Of a stretch of 64,000 bases of DNA, positions 29,452 to 38,092 are shown piece by piece (the stretch's first letter is position 1; each line of letters opens with the position of its first letter). The translations under genes and the position numbers were made by a program. Under the pieces are notes generated by a model that did not search any database, had not been told where the DNA came from, and saw only the letters and a list, made by a program, of their open reading frames with translations. The stretch covers positions 1-64,000 of the forward strand of contig NZ_JAVBXS010000018.1 of the NCBI RefSeq assembly GCF_030824435.1, read 5' to 3'. Source of the stretch: Rheinheimera sp. Its GTDB lineage: Bacteria > Pseudomonadota > Gammaproteobacteria > Enterobacterales > Alteromonadaceae.

Positions 29452-32022
29452 CTAGCTTAGAGCCCGACGCAACAATACCGGGGTTGGTAATAACAACAAA
29501 TGTCGCAACAACAACCAGCCAAGACCACAAATCAGCACCATGCCAAGACCAGGCCCTATCCACCACAAGTTAAAATGCAGCGAAAACGGCAACTGGAATA
29601 ACCGCATTTGCAACACAGCAAGCAGCACTTCTGCCAGTACAGTGGCAAAAACCCCAGCCATCAGACCCAGGGCGGCAAATTCTGCCAAAACAGCCTGGCG
29701 TAAAAACACGGTTTTGGCACCCAGGGTTCGTAAAATTGCCAGCTCCTGCTCGCGTTGTTCTAAGGTTGCCTGAACCTGCGCCACCAGTACCAAGACGGCA
29801 GCGGCAAACACCAACACCAAAATGACAGTAAGTGCCAGTGAAACCTGCGCAATAATGTCGTTGATTTGCTTTAAGATATTATCAACCGACAACACAGAAA
29901 TGGTTGGAAAACTGCGCGCCATCTCATTGAGCAATGCCGTTTGTTGTTTTGGCAAATAAAAAGCGGTCAGGTAAGTGGCCGGAAAATTTTGCATCAGATC
30001 CGGCGACAAAATCATAAAAAAGTTCGGCTGCAGACTATTCCAATCCACTTTCCTGAAACTGCTGACTGTTGCGGTAAATGGTTGACCGCCAACAGAAAAG
30101 CCAATTTTATCGCCAAGTTGCAGTGCCAGCCGTTCCGCCAGTTTTTCTTCTACAGATACCTGAGCTTTGTCCGCAGTGCCAAACCAGGCGCCAGCGACTA
30201 TGTCATTATTGGCCGGTAAAGTTGTCAGCCAGGTCAGATTTAATTCACGCCCTATACCTTCCCTTTTTACCCGGTTATCTGCTGTTGTTTGTTCCATGTT
30301 TCGCTTGGCCGATTCCCCGCCGCCCGCAGCGTCGGCCTGCTGTTCGCCTTTTTGCCGCTCTGCATCATTTTGGCTTTCCGGATCTGCCAGGGTTTCATTA
30401 TTGACCGTCAACACCCGGCCTGACACCATCGGATAAAAGTCACCGGCTTTGAGCTGATTTTGTTGCAACAAACCAATGATCTGCGGTTTTTCCGTTTCGG
30501 TGATGTTGACCAGAAACTGATTGGGCGCACCTGCCGGCACTTGTTGTTGCCACTGCGAAATCAGCTCAGCACGCAGGAAATACAATATCAAAGTTAAAAA
30601 TAACGCCAGACTAAAAGTGATCAACTGAAAACTGTTGGGCCATAATCTGCGGCGCAAATTGGCAAGTGCCAGTTTTAATGCGCTGCTTTGCCCTGCTGCC
30701 ATAGGTTTGGCCACCCGCACCAGTACCGCAGCCATGCCCAGCAACAAGGCGGCAAATGCCAGACAAAGCAAAAACAGCCAACTTGATAACCACCAGTCAC
30801 CACTAAACAGCCACATCAACAACCAGATGGCCAGACCACCGGTAACCAGCTGCCATATATCCAGCTGAAAACTCTGACCACGCTGCCGCAATACATTCAA
30901 AGCCGGCACTGCGGCCAGCCGCCAGATGGGCCTGGCCGAAAACAAAGTTGCACAGATCAATCCGGTTAAAGCACCAAGCCACAAAGGCCTGACACTGAAC
31001 TCAGGCCGGTAGTCACCAAGCCAGACTTCAATAAACCACTGAGCACCTGAACTTGCCAGCTGCCCAAGCAACAGCCCAATCCCTATACTAAACACACTGA
31101 CCATCGCCAGATGACTGGCATAAATGCGCCTTGCCATGGCGGTGGTTACACCCAGTGCTTTAATCACAGCAACCGCCATCTGATGGCGTTGGCTATATTG
31201 GCTGGCAGCCACTGCAGCCGCACAAGCTGCCAGCACTATGCCCAATAAACCGGCCAATAATAAAAACTTTTCCGCTCGGTCAAGCGCTGAGCCCACTGCA
31301 GATTCTCTGTCCAGACTCTGCCAGCGATCGTGCACCGTCAGCATAGGTTTTACCTGCAGCTCCAGCGTTTTGAGGGCAGCGCTGTCTCCGGCAAACTGAT
31401 AACGATAACCAATGCGGCTGCCCGGCTGCACTATTTGAGTCGCAGCAACATCGTCCACATGCATCAATAACCTTGGTGCATTGCCAAATACACTTAAGGG
31501 TGCATCAGGCTCTTCGGCAATAATACCAGCCACCACAAAACGACTGACGCCCAGCTCCAGCGTGTCGCCAACCCTGATATTCAGCAGCTGCAATAAACGG
31601 GGTTCCAGAAACACTTGCTGTGCACTGATGCTCTTTAATAGCGTTGCATCAGGCTGTTCTGAAGTTTTTAACAATAAATTGCCCCGCAGCGGGTAACTTT
31701 CTGACACAGCTTTGACACTGACCAGTTGCATCAGGTCGCCGGCAAACACCATGGTGCTGAACTGCATTTGTTTGGCGGTTGTGAGTCCAAGCGTATCGGC
31801 GGTACGGAAAATCTCTTCGTTAAAAGGCAAACTGGAGCGCAGAATTTTATCCGCCGCAATAAAGTTACTGCTGCGTTGTGATAGCGCTGAACGTACACTT
31901 TCAGTAATGCCGGTTAAGCTCACCACAGTAAAAACGGCCAGACATAAGGCAAAAGCAATTACCCATAGCTCACCACGGCGCAGTTCACGCCAGAACAGCC
32001 GCGCGGCAATATTAAGCCACAT
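29452..32022 (-). CDS. ybbP: FtsX-family ABC transporter permease, YbbP-like
   Basis: An 856-residue inner-membrane protein with N-terminal helix (MWLNIAARLFWRELRRGELW then VIAFALCLAVFTVV), a large periplasmic region, an FtsX helix set near 260-345, a further central group, and a C-terminal set (VILVLVFAAAVLVLVAQV and LGMVLICGLGWLLL). The FtsX/YbbP type acts with the ATPase YbbA, possibly in lipoprotein or membrane-substrate handling. GGAGG lies 6 nt before the ATG at 32020-32022; the frame continues 13 codons upstream. A hydrophilic insertion of roughly 45 residues near 570-615 (rich in Q, E, G) is unusual. It overlaps ybbA by 11 nt. Confidence 0.88.
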   Translation of the reverse strand: MWLNIAARLFWRELRRGELWVIAFALCLAVFTVVSLTGITESVRSALSQRSSNFIAADKILRSSLPFNEEIFRTADTLGLTTAKQMQFSTMVFAGDLMQLVSVKAVSESYPLRGNLLLKTSEQPDATLLKSISAQQVFLEPRLLQLLNIRVGDTLELGVSRFVVAGIIAEEPDAPLSVFGNAPRLLMHVDDVAATQIVQPGSRIGYRYQFAGDSAALKTLELQVKPMLTVHDRWQSLDRESAVGSALDRAEKFLLLAGLLGIVLAACAAAVAASQYSQRHQMAVAVIKALGVTTAMARRIYASHLAMVSVFSIGIGLLLGQLASSGAQWFIEVWLGDYRPEFSVRPLWLGALTGLICATLFSARPIWRLAAVPALNVLRQRGQSFQLDIWQLVTGGLAIWLLMWLFSGDWWLSSWLFLLCLAFAALLLGMAAVLVRVAKPMAAGQSSALKLALANLRRRLWPNSFQLITFSLALFLTLILYFLRAELISQWQQQVPAGAPNQFLVNITETEKPQIIGLLQQNQLKAGDFYPMVSGRVLTVNNETLADPESQNDAERQKGEQQADAAGGGESAKRNMEQTTADNRVKREGIGRELNLTWLTTLPANNDIVAGAWFGTADKAQVSVEEKLAERLALQLGDKIGFSVGGQPFTATVSSFRKVDWNSLQPNFFMILSPDLMQNFPATYLTAFYLPKQQTALLNEMARSFPTISVLSVDNILKQINDIIAQVSLALTVILVLVFAAAVLVLVAQVQATLEQREQELAILRTLGAKTVFLRQAVLAEFAALGLMAGVFATVLAEVLLAVLQMRLFQLPFSLHFNLWWIGPGLGMVLICGLGWLLLRHLLLLPTPVLLRRALS

Positions 32023-32719
32023 CACTGACCTCCGGCTGTTGTTCTGACAGCTCACCGGCATGCATATTAAGCTGACGTTGGCAACGTTTTGCTAACTGCG
32101 GATTGTGGGTGACCAAAACCAAAGTTGTGCCCTGCTGTTCATTCAGCGCAAATAACAAATCTTCAATTTTGGCGCCTGTGGCGGCATCAAGGTTAGCCGA
32201 AGGTTCATCGGCAAATAAAATGGCGGGTTCTGTGATAAAAGCACGGGCTATAGCCACTCGTTGTTGTTCACCACCAGAGAGCTGACTGGGGTAAAAATCT
32301 GCTCTTGCTGTTAAACCAACATCGGCCAACAGCTTACGCCCCCTCGCTGTTGCGTCTTTAATTCCGGCAAGTTCTGCCGGCAAAGTTACGTTTTCCAGTG
32401 CGGTTAAGCTTGGCAATAATAAAAAAGACTGAAATACAAAACCAACTTCCCTGGCGCGCAGTTGTGCTCTGGCATCATCATCTAATTGATGCAATGGCTG
32501 ACCTGCCAGATACACCTCACCACTGCTGGCAGTATCTAATCCAGCCAGAATGCCTAATAACGTTGATTTGCCAGAGCCCGAAGCACCAACCACAGCCACA
32601 GTTTCACCACTGTTGATTGTTAGGTTGACTTGCTGCAGGATAGTCAGCCTGGCATCGGGCAGCTGAACTTCTTTGCTTAAGGCTTTAGCCTGAATATCAA
32701 TCTTAGGTAGTAATGACAT
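32012..32719 (-). CDS. ybbA: ABC transporter ATPase, YbbA-like
   Basis: A 235-residue ATPase. Walker A is GASGSGKST, signature LSGGEQQRVAIARAF, Walker B ILFADEPSANLD, and the switch His in VLVTHNP. Its blocks LLGILAGLDTASSGEV and VGFVFQSFLLLPSLTALENV match the MacB/LolD/YbbA type. It powers the FtsX-like permease encoded next. The ATG at 32717-32719 gives the same spacing to the first conserved residues as in E. coli; the frame is open upstream to ATG 32737, which would add six residues and overlap tesA by 20 nt. Its start overlaps that of tesA in a CATG. Confidence 0.9.
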   Translation of the reverse strand: MSLLPKIDIQAKALSKEVQLPDARLTILQQVNLTINSGETVAVVGASGSGKSTLLGILAGLDTASSGEVYLAGQPLHQLDDDARAQLRAREVGFVFQSFLLLPSLTALENVTLPAELAGIKDATARGRKLLADVGLTARADFYPSQLSGGEQQRVAIARAFITEPAILFADEPSANLDAATGAKIEDLLFALNEQQGTTLVLVTHNPQLAKRCQRQLNMHAGELSEQQPEVSDVA

Positions 32720-33305
32720 GAGAGTTTTTTTCACCATCTTATTGGCCTGCTGCACTTTGTTCGTACAGGCACAACCACAAAAATTATTGGTCCTTGGCGA
32801 TAGTCTCAGTGCCGGCTACGGCATGACACAACAACAAGGCTGGGTACATTTACTACAGCAGCAACAAAACCACTGGCAGCTGATTAATGCCAGTATCAGC
32901 GGCGAAACCACAGCTGGCGGTTTAGCCAGATTACCCGAATTATTAAAAACACATCAACCTGATGCGGTGTTGATTGAACTGGGTGGCAACGATGGCTTGC
33001 GTGGTTTTCCGGTAGCACAACTGGAAAAAAACCTCAGTGCCATCATTCGCCTTGTTCAACAACAACAGGCAAAAGCTATACTGATGCAGATACGGATCCC
33101 ACCGAACTATGGCCCACGTTACAATAAGTTATTTGTCGATTTATATCCGGCATTGGCCGAAAAACATCAGGTGCATTATTGGCCGTTTTTTATGGATCAG
33201 ATTGCCACAGATCCCAGTTTGATGCTGAGTGACGGTATCCATCCCAACGAAAAAGCACAGCCGATTATCCGCGATTTTATCTTGCCTTTGCTGTTGAAAT
33301 TGTAA
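32718..33305 (+). CDS. tesA: TesA, periplasmic acyl-CoA thioesterase I/protease I/lysophospholipase L1
   Basis: A 195-residue GDSL hydrolase. A signal peptide (MRVFFTILLACCTLFVQAQP) precedes the nucleophile block LVLGDSLSAGYGM (Ser in GDSL), the oxyanion Gly/Asn in ELGGNDGLRG, and the catalytic Asp-His in SDGIHPNEKAQ. TesA hydrolyses acyl-CoA, lysophospholipids and esters in the periplasm. As in E. coli, it is divergent from ybbA-ybbP; here the two start codons share bases. Its upstream region holds AGG about 10 nt before the start. Confidence 0.93.
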   Translation: MRVFFTILLACCTLFVQAQPQKLLVLGDSLSAGYGMTQQQGWVHLLQQQQNHWQLINASISGETTAGGLARLPELLKTHQPDAVLIELGGNDGLRGFPVAQLEKNLSAIIRLVQQQQAKAILMQIRIPPNYGPRYNKLFVDLYPALAEKHQVHYWPFFMDQIATDPSLMLSDGIHPNEKAQPIIRDFILPLLLKL

Positions 33306-33318
33306 GGAAATATCCTGA

Positions 33319-33354
33319 AGCCTTTGTAGCTCACGCTGCAACGGCTAAAAGGCT
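33319..33354. other. Possible hairpin after tesA
   Basis: AGCCTTT (33319-33325) pairs with AAAGGCT (33348-33354), with an inner GTAGC-TCAC-GCTGC stem that includes one G:T pair. No T-run follows, so a terminator function is uncertain. Confidence 0.3.
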
Positions 33355-33370
33355 GGTTATGAAATGGAAA

Positions 33371-33455
33371 GCCAATAAGCCAATAAGCCAATAAGCCAAT
33401 AAGCCAATAAGCCAATAAGCCAATAAGCCAATAAGCCAATAAGCCAATAAGCCAA
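33371..33455. repeat. Octanucleotide tandem repeat, ten copies of GCCAATAA
   Basis: Ten perfect copies of GCCAATAA (33371-33450) plus a partial GCCAA lie between tesA and the tRNA operon. They are noncoding; the apparent repetitive peptide frames on the minus strand are by-products of the 8-bp period. Confidence 0.97.
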
Positions 33456-33499
33456 ATTATTGTGAGTGTGATTTAACTTACAAGGAAAATTACGGAGTT

Positions 33500-33575
<76 letters not shown>

Positions 33576-33636
33576 ATCGAGACTGCTGCCAACTGGATTG
33601 AGGCAACAAGATGGTACAACTGAAGAATGTCCTAAG

Positions 33637-33712
33637 TGGCGTCCCTTAGGGGATTCGAACCCCTGTTACCGCCGTGAAAGGGCGGTGTCCTAGGCCTCTA
33701 GACGAAAGGGAC
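33637..33712 (-). tRNA. tRNA-Glu (TTC), copy 4 in transcription order
   Basis: Reverse strand GTCCCTTTCGTCTAGAGGCC start and an encoded CCA; the anticodon stem with loop CTTTCA gives TTC, glutamate. The sequence is identical to the three other copies. 76 nt. Confidence 0.97.
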
Positions 33713-33734
33713 ATCCCAGGATTTGATAGCAGCG

Positions 33735-33810
33735 TGGCGTCCCTTAGGGGATTCGAACCCCTGTTACCGCCGTGAAAGGGCGGTGTCCTAGGCCTCTAGA
33801 CGAAAGGGAC
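33735..33810 (-). tRNA. tRNA-Glu (TTC), copy 3 in transcription order
   Basis: Same 76-nt sequence as its neighbours, with encoded CCA. A 22-nt spacer separates it from the copy below it (33713-33734). Confidence 0.97.
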
Positions 33811-33836
33811 ACAGTGCTGTTATCGGGTGAATGTAT

Positions 33837-33912
33837 TGGCGTCCCTTAGGGGATTCGAACCCCTGTTACCGCCGTGAAAGGGCGGTGTCCTAGGCCTCTA
33901 GACGAAAGGGAC
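33837..33912 (-). tRNA. tRNA-Glu (TTC), copy 2 in transcription order
   Basis: Same 76-nt sequence as its neighbours, with encoded CCA. A 26-nt spacer lies on the low-coordinate side; spacers differ in sequence between the copies. Confidence 0.97.
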
Positions 33913-33942
33913 CCGCGGATACATTCGTGTCTTGTGTTTACT

Positions 33943-34018
33943 TGGCGTCCCTTAGGGGATTCGAACCCCTGTTACCGCCGTGAAAGGGCGGTGTCCTAGG
34001 CCTCTAGACGAAAGGGAC
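33943..34018 (-). tRNA. tRNA-Glu (TTC), copy 1 in transcription order
   Basis: Same 76-nt sequence as its neighbours, with encoded CCA. Separated from tRNA-Ala by 13 nt and from the next copy by 30 nt. Confidence 0.97.
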
Positions 34019-34031
34019 ACATCGTAAAATT

Positions 34032-34107
<76 letters not shown>

Positions 34108-34167
34108 ACACCATATTGTAAGCGCACATTTAATTACTTAACTGCGTTGCTTCACAAGACGAGGCGC

Positions 34168-34196
34168 ATTCTATGAGGCATACCTATGTGTGTCAA
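34168..34196 (-). promoter_or_regulatory. Sigma-70 promoter of the tRNA operon
   Basis: On the minus strand TTGACA (34191-34196) is followed by a 17-nt spacer and TAGAAT (34168-34173), near consensus. A GC-rich discriminator (GCGCC) follows the -10, as expected for stringently controlled stable RNA promoters. It lies about 60 nt upstream of the first tRNA. Confidence 0.85.
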
Positions 34197-34340
34197 TACT
34201 TTTTTCCAAGGCTGAATCTGTTCGGATGTTTTTTAGGCATGACGGCGAAAATGCGCGCGAAAACAGTAGCATCGGTGCATTTTTCACAGCTGATATCCCG
34301 CAGCAACAGCAGACAAATTTGCCGGATTTTCGCCCTGTTG

Positions 34341-34349
34341 TGGTATGAT
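34341..34349 (+). promoter_or_regulatory. Possible extended -10 promoter for the XrtA-associated ATPase gene
   Basis: TGGTATGAT (34341-34349) matches TGn-TATNAT with a weak -35-like TTGCCG 16-19 nt upstream. It lies about 70 nt before the ATPase start. Confidence 0.4.
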
Positions 34350-34420
34350 TCTGCTGCTTTTATTTGTGTCATTTCACAGCTGAACTTTATAAACTGCCGC
34401 AACTTTAGGGATAAATACTG

Positions 34421-35449
34421 ATGTACGAAGCGTATTACGGATTTCACGACCGGCCTTTTCAACTCACGCCAAATCCGCAATGGTTTTATGCCAGTAAGTT
34501 GCATAAACGCGCCCTCGCCTATTTGCAATATGGTTTAAGTCAGGGTGAAGGTTTTATTGTGATTACAGGAGATGTTGGCACAGGCAAAACCACTATTGCC
34601 AATCAGTTGCTTGGCAAACTGGATCATCAGCGGATAATTGCCAGACAAATTGTCAGCTCTAAACTCAGCCCCGATGATTTATTACGAATGATAGCTTCGG
34701 TGTTTCAGCTTAGTGTCAAAGACAATAATAAAGCAGCTTATCTCGAAGCCATCTCAATTTACTTAACGCAGTTACATCAGCAGAATAAAAGAGCTTTGCT
34801 GATTGTCGATGAAGCACAAAATTTGCCATTGGAATCAGTGGAAGAGCTGCGTATGTTGTCGAATTTCCAGCTTGCAGGCAAACCGCTGCTGCAAAGTTTT
34901 CTGCTGGGGCAAAATGAGCTGAACGCCATTATTCAATCTCCTCATATGGAACAGTTCCGGCAACGTATTATTGCCTCTTCCAATTTATCGGCTTTAACTC
35001 CTGAAGATTGTCAGGCTTATATTGAATACCGGATTGTGCAGGCTGGTGTGAACCGCGCCTTGCTTGAGGCAGCTTGTTTTCCATTGATTTATCAGTTTAG
35101 TCAGGGTATTCCGCGCAAAATTAATAATCTGATGGACAGAGTGTTACTTTTTGGATTTTTAGAAGATAAAACCCTGCTGTCAGCACAAGACATTCAGGAA
35201 GTTATTAAAGAAATCCGGGGTGAAGTGGCGCAACAAACGCCGGTGCAAAGTGAAGTGCCTGCGCCTGCGCCAACAACAGCGCCAGCAGTAGCTAACAGCC
35301 TGAACCCATATCATGCCATGTTAAGTGAACTGTCTGGCCTGCTGGATAATTCGTTAGAACATAAAATAAAAATGGCCAAAGAACTCGATATTCTGATCAA
35401 TCAGCAGCATCAGCAGGTGATTAAAAAACTTGATAAAGATGACAACTGA
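34421..35449 (+). CDS. XrtA-associated ExeA/GspA-like ATPase
   Basis: A 342-residue AAA ATPase of the TIGR03015 type found in exosortase A/EPS loci. N-terminal YYGFHDRPFQLTPNPQWFY is the GspA-family signature, Walker A is GDVGTGKTTIANQLLG, Walker B LLIVDEAQNLP, and sensor residues follow in RMLSNFQL. The C-terminal tail (about 270-342) is low in complexity (PVQSEVPAPAPTTAPAVANS) and lacks the transmembrane helix and peptidoglycan-binding domain of true ExeA. The role in the EPS locus is not known. It is transcribed alone and convergent with the export operon. Confidence 0.86.
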   Translation: MYEAYYGFHDRPFQLTPNPQWFYASKLHKRALAYLQYGLSQGEGFIVITGDVGTGKTTIANQLLGKLDHQRIIARQIVSSKLSPDDLLRMIASVFQLSVKDNNKAAYLEAISIYLTQLHQQNKRALLIVDEAQNLPLESVEELRMLSNFQLAGKPLLQSFLLGQNELNAIIQSPHMEQFRQRIIASSNLSALTPEDCQAYIEYRIVQAGVNRALLEAACFPLIYQFSQGIPRKINNLMDRVLLFGFLEDKTLLSAQDIQEVIKEIRGEVAQQTPVQSEVPAPAPTTAPAVANSLNPYHAMLSELSGLLDNSLEHKIKMAKELDILINQQHQQVIKKLDKDDN

Positions 35450-35473
35450 CACAAAGGCAGATACAGAAACAGC

Positions 35474-35500
35474 AAAAAGGCAGCCGAAGCTGCCTTTTTT
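35474..35500. terminator. Bidirectional terminator between ATPase and export operon
   Basis: Arms AAAAAGGCAGC (35474-35484) and GCTGCCTTTTTT (35489-35500), a CGAA tetraloop. Serves the plus-strand ATPase and the minus-strand export operon. Confidence 0.88.
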
Positions 35501-35517
35501 GCACCAGAATCACTGAT

Positions 35518-37170
35518 TTAAAATGTAAATTTGATATCAAATGACAAGCGGTCTTCCTGATAATCCAGCTCCCGCCCTTCAAAATCAATTTCTGTATGTC
35601 TGGCAGTCAATCCGGCCGTTAATTTTTCATTAATCTGACGGTTAAAACTCAACGAATTACTGGCCTGCGTGCCTTGTCTGTTGCCAAAACTATTGCTAAG
35701 GCCTGTTTCGCCTTCAAATTTGATTTTTGAATAAGAAGAAGTGGCTGCAATACTATTTCGTTTTGACAACTGCCAGTTAGCGTTGACAGAAGCATTTCTG
35801 TCTTGTGATTCAGCGTCCTGTTCCAGGTAAATATCTCTGCGTTCACCGAGCTGCAACTGCAGCTTTAACCGGCTGAAATCATAACCTATGGTGTAATTTA
35901 CCGAGCGTCTGACCACCAGCGCATCACTTAAGTCTTCACCTGGCAGCTGAATATTAAAATAACGCTCGCCGGGTTGCGGCCGGTATTGGGCAGTTGGTGG
36001 CTGAAAACAGCTTGCAAGACCCGGAGCAACACCGGGCGGACACACAAATAAACCAAAGTCTGCATCACCGGCATTAAGTGCCAGCAAAGAATTTACGCTG
36101 TCGGACACCCGTACTGCCATCGTCAGGTGTTTCAGACTGTAACTGCCGGAAAGCTCAGCTGTACGGCCAAAAAAACGACGGTCAAGGCTACCGGTTAACT
36201 TAGTACGGCGCGACGGCTGAAAATTAAACTGGGTGCCGATATATTCGCTTTCACCCTGAAAGTTATTAATTTTATTGTACGTCAGGTTCCACCAGGAACG
36301 GTCGGAGATATTCCACTCAAAACCGCCGCCAACACTTTGATAACTGCGGTAATTGGCAAACTGGGAATTTACTTGCCCTAAATTACTGTTACTTTCATAA
36401 CTGCCCTGCGCTATCATCGCCACCCGCCAGAAAAACGGCACACCAATAACACCATTACCGCGTCGGCTGTACAAGTCCTCACCAAATTCCCGGCTGGTTT
36501 TCTGGCCGTTAGCCCTGAAACCATAAAAAAACTTACTGGCTCTGTTTTTTGACTTAATTTCGGCGCTGCCCGTTAAGGTCTGATTGTCCAGTGCAACATC
36601 GGCAAAAGGGTCGTCATTAAAAACTGCAGAGACACTTTTATCTGTACTGGCTTGTGCCGCATTTACATCAAAAAATGCATTCAGCCAGTTGTAGCGGTCA
36701 AATTGATAACCTGCCCCAGCCTCTCGGGTCTGAACTTTTGCCATATCACCGCTGGCGGTAATTTCATCAACATAACGGGATAAGTTTGAACTTGCAGCCC
36801 GATATGACTGACCTGCACCAAATCTCAGCGTAAGGTCATCACGCCAGAAATTTGCTCTGTTGGTCAGGCGAAAATCGGTATAACTTTCGTTATCCCTTTG
36901 TTCATCACGATAAATAACAGCTTTTTGTTCAATATTCAGCGCTGACTGCAACCAGGAATTGTCGTAAGTCAGACTGACACCGGGAGCCAGCGTCTGCGCC
37001 AGCCCTCTGTCAGCGTCATTATTGTCAGCAAGTTTCAGCCGGTAAGCGTGGGTCTCGAGCGCCAGCGTTGGGATCACTTCCACAGCACAGAGCGCAGGGG
37101 TGCTCAACAACAATAAGGGCCATGTCAATACGCCACCTATGCCAGCTGAACGCACTTTGTTATTCCGCAT
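35518..37170 (-). CDS. XrtA/EPS-associated outer-membrane beta-barrel protein (TIGR03016-like)
   Basis: About 550 residues. A signal peptide (GVLTWPLLLLSTPALCAVEV) precedes a long series of alternating strands typical of a beta-barrel, such as GSLDRRFFGRTAELSGSYSL and YTIGYDFSRLKLQLQLGER, ending with a C-terminal aromatic (RLSFDIKFTF). The type is found with exosortase A clusters and probably serves as the outer-membrane exit for the polymer. The start is uncertain among ATGs at 37191, 37179, 37170 and a GTG at 37158; all but the last overlap the kinase gene's Tyr tail. It is the last gene of the export operon, followed by a terminator. Confidence 0.82.
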   Translation of the reverse strand: MRNNKVRSAGIGGVLTWPLLLLSTPALCAVEVIPTLALETHAYRLKLADNNDADRGLAQTLAPGVSLTYDNSWLQSALNIEQKAVIYRDEQRDNESYTDFRLTNRANFWRDDLTLRFGAGQSYRAASSNLSRYVDEITASGDMAKVQTREAGAGYQFDRYNWLNAFFDVNAAQASTDKSVSAVFNDDPFADVALDNQTLTGSAEIKSKNRASKFFYGFRANGQKTSREFGEDLYSRRGNGVIGVPFFWRVAMIAQGSYESNSNLGQVNSQFANYRSYQSVGGGFEWNISDRSWWNLTYNKINNFQGESEYIGTQFNFQPSRRTKLTGSLDRRFFGRTAELSGSYSLKHLTMAVRVSDSVNSLLALNAGDADFGLFVCPPGVAPGLASCFQPPTAQYRPQPGERYFNIQLPGEDLSDALVVRRSVNYTIGYDFSRLKLQLQLGERRDIYLEQDAESQDRNASVNANWQLSKRNSIAATSSYSKIKFEGETGLSNSFGNRQGTQASNSLSFNRQINEKLTAGLTARHTEIDFEGRELDYQEDRLSFDIKFTF

Positions 37171-38092
37171 AATATCCATAACCGTAGCCATATCCTTTAT
37201 CGCGACTGTAATATGCTTTATTGATCACAAAACCCACGGCCAACTCTTTTGGCAGCAAACTTAACGCTTTGTCCAGTTCGTGCAACTTGGTTTTGTTTTC
37301 TTCCAGCACCACAACGGCCTGCCCACACATTGCAGCCATCACACAAGTTTCGTTGACGCCAAGCAAAGGTGGCGCATCAAAAATAACAATCCGGTCCGGA
37401 TAACGGGAAGCAAATTCCTGCACCAGTTCAATCATCTTGTCGCTGGCCAATAACTCAGTAGATAAATGATGGGGTTTACCTGCGGTGATAATTTTCAGAC
37501 GTTCAACATTAGTGCTGTACATAATGTCCGAAACATCAACATCATTGGAACTCAGATAATCGGTTAAACCCAGCTGAGTCGAAATTTCCAGTGTACGGGA
37601 GACATTCGGCCGCAACACATCAGCATCCACCAACAAAACAGTTTTATCTTGCTCCAGCGCAATACTCAGCGCCAGATTCACTGAGGTAAAGGTTTTTCCT
37701 TCACCCGGCCTGCTGCTGGTGACCAGAATAAGATTCGGATGATTTAACGTTTTGCTTAAACTGCCAAAAGCGTTGTTGATAAGCTTGCGTTTGATCACGC
37801 GGAACTCTTCATAAATCAACCGGCGCTCGGTTGCCATCGACACAAAATTCCGCTCGCTCAGACTGGCCAAATCTATTTCTAACATCAGTCTTGGCGCCGC
37901 CGGCTCTGCTGCAGCTTCTGAAGTTTTGTCGTCAGCAACAGCTTTGGCTGTTTCATTGGTCTGAACGGCATCATGCACCTGAGCCGCTGATTCTTGCGCT
38001 TGCGCGGCCTGCTCTGTGCTTTCAGCGACAGGTTCGGCTGTTGCTGGACTCATAGCGCCCAGTTTATCCAGGGCTTTTTCTATAGTGCTCAT
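37160..38092 (-). CDS. BY-kinase-like ATPase, XrtA-associated (TIGR03018-like)
   Basis: A 310-residue Wzc/CpsD-like tyrosine kinase domain without a membrane part. Walker A is SSRPGEGKTFTSVN, Walker A' VLLVDADVLRPN and Walker B VIFDAPPLLG. The C-terminus is tyrosine rich (KAYYSRDKGYGYGYGYYAE, seven Tyr), the autophosphorylation cluster expected for BY-kinases. A variable N-terminal region (about residues 15-70) is rich in Ala, Glu and Thr. It works with the adjacent Wzc-like chain-length protein to control polymer length. Starts ATG 38092, overlapping the upstream gene by 4 nt. Confidence 0.88.
   Translation of the reverse strand: MSTIEKALDKLGAMSPATAEPVAESTEQAAQAQESAAQVHDAVQTNETAKAVADDKTSEAAAEPAAPRLMLEIDLASLSERNFVSMATERRLIYEEFRVIKRKLINNAFGSLSKTLNHPNLILVTSSRPGEGKTFTSVNLALSIALEQDKTVLLVDADVLRPNVSRTLEISTQLGLTDYLSSNDVDVSDIMYSTNVERLKIITAGKPHHLSTELLASDKMIELVQEFASRYPDRIVIFDAPPLLGVNETCVMAAMCGQAVVVLEENKTKLHELDKALSLLPKELAVGFVINKAYYSRDKGYGYGYGYYAE

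Noticed and set aside
33371-33455. CRISPR array
   Set aside because: The unit is 8 bp with no spacers; it is a simple tandem repeat.
34421-35449. ExeA/GspA of a type II secretion system
   Set aside because: No C-terminal peptidoglycan-binding domain or transmembrane helix, no ExeB neighbour; the EPS context fits the XrtA-associated type.
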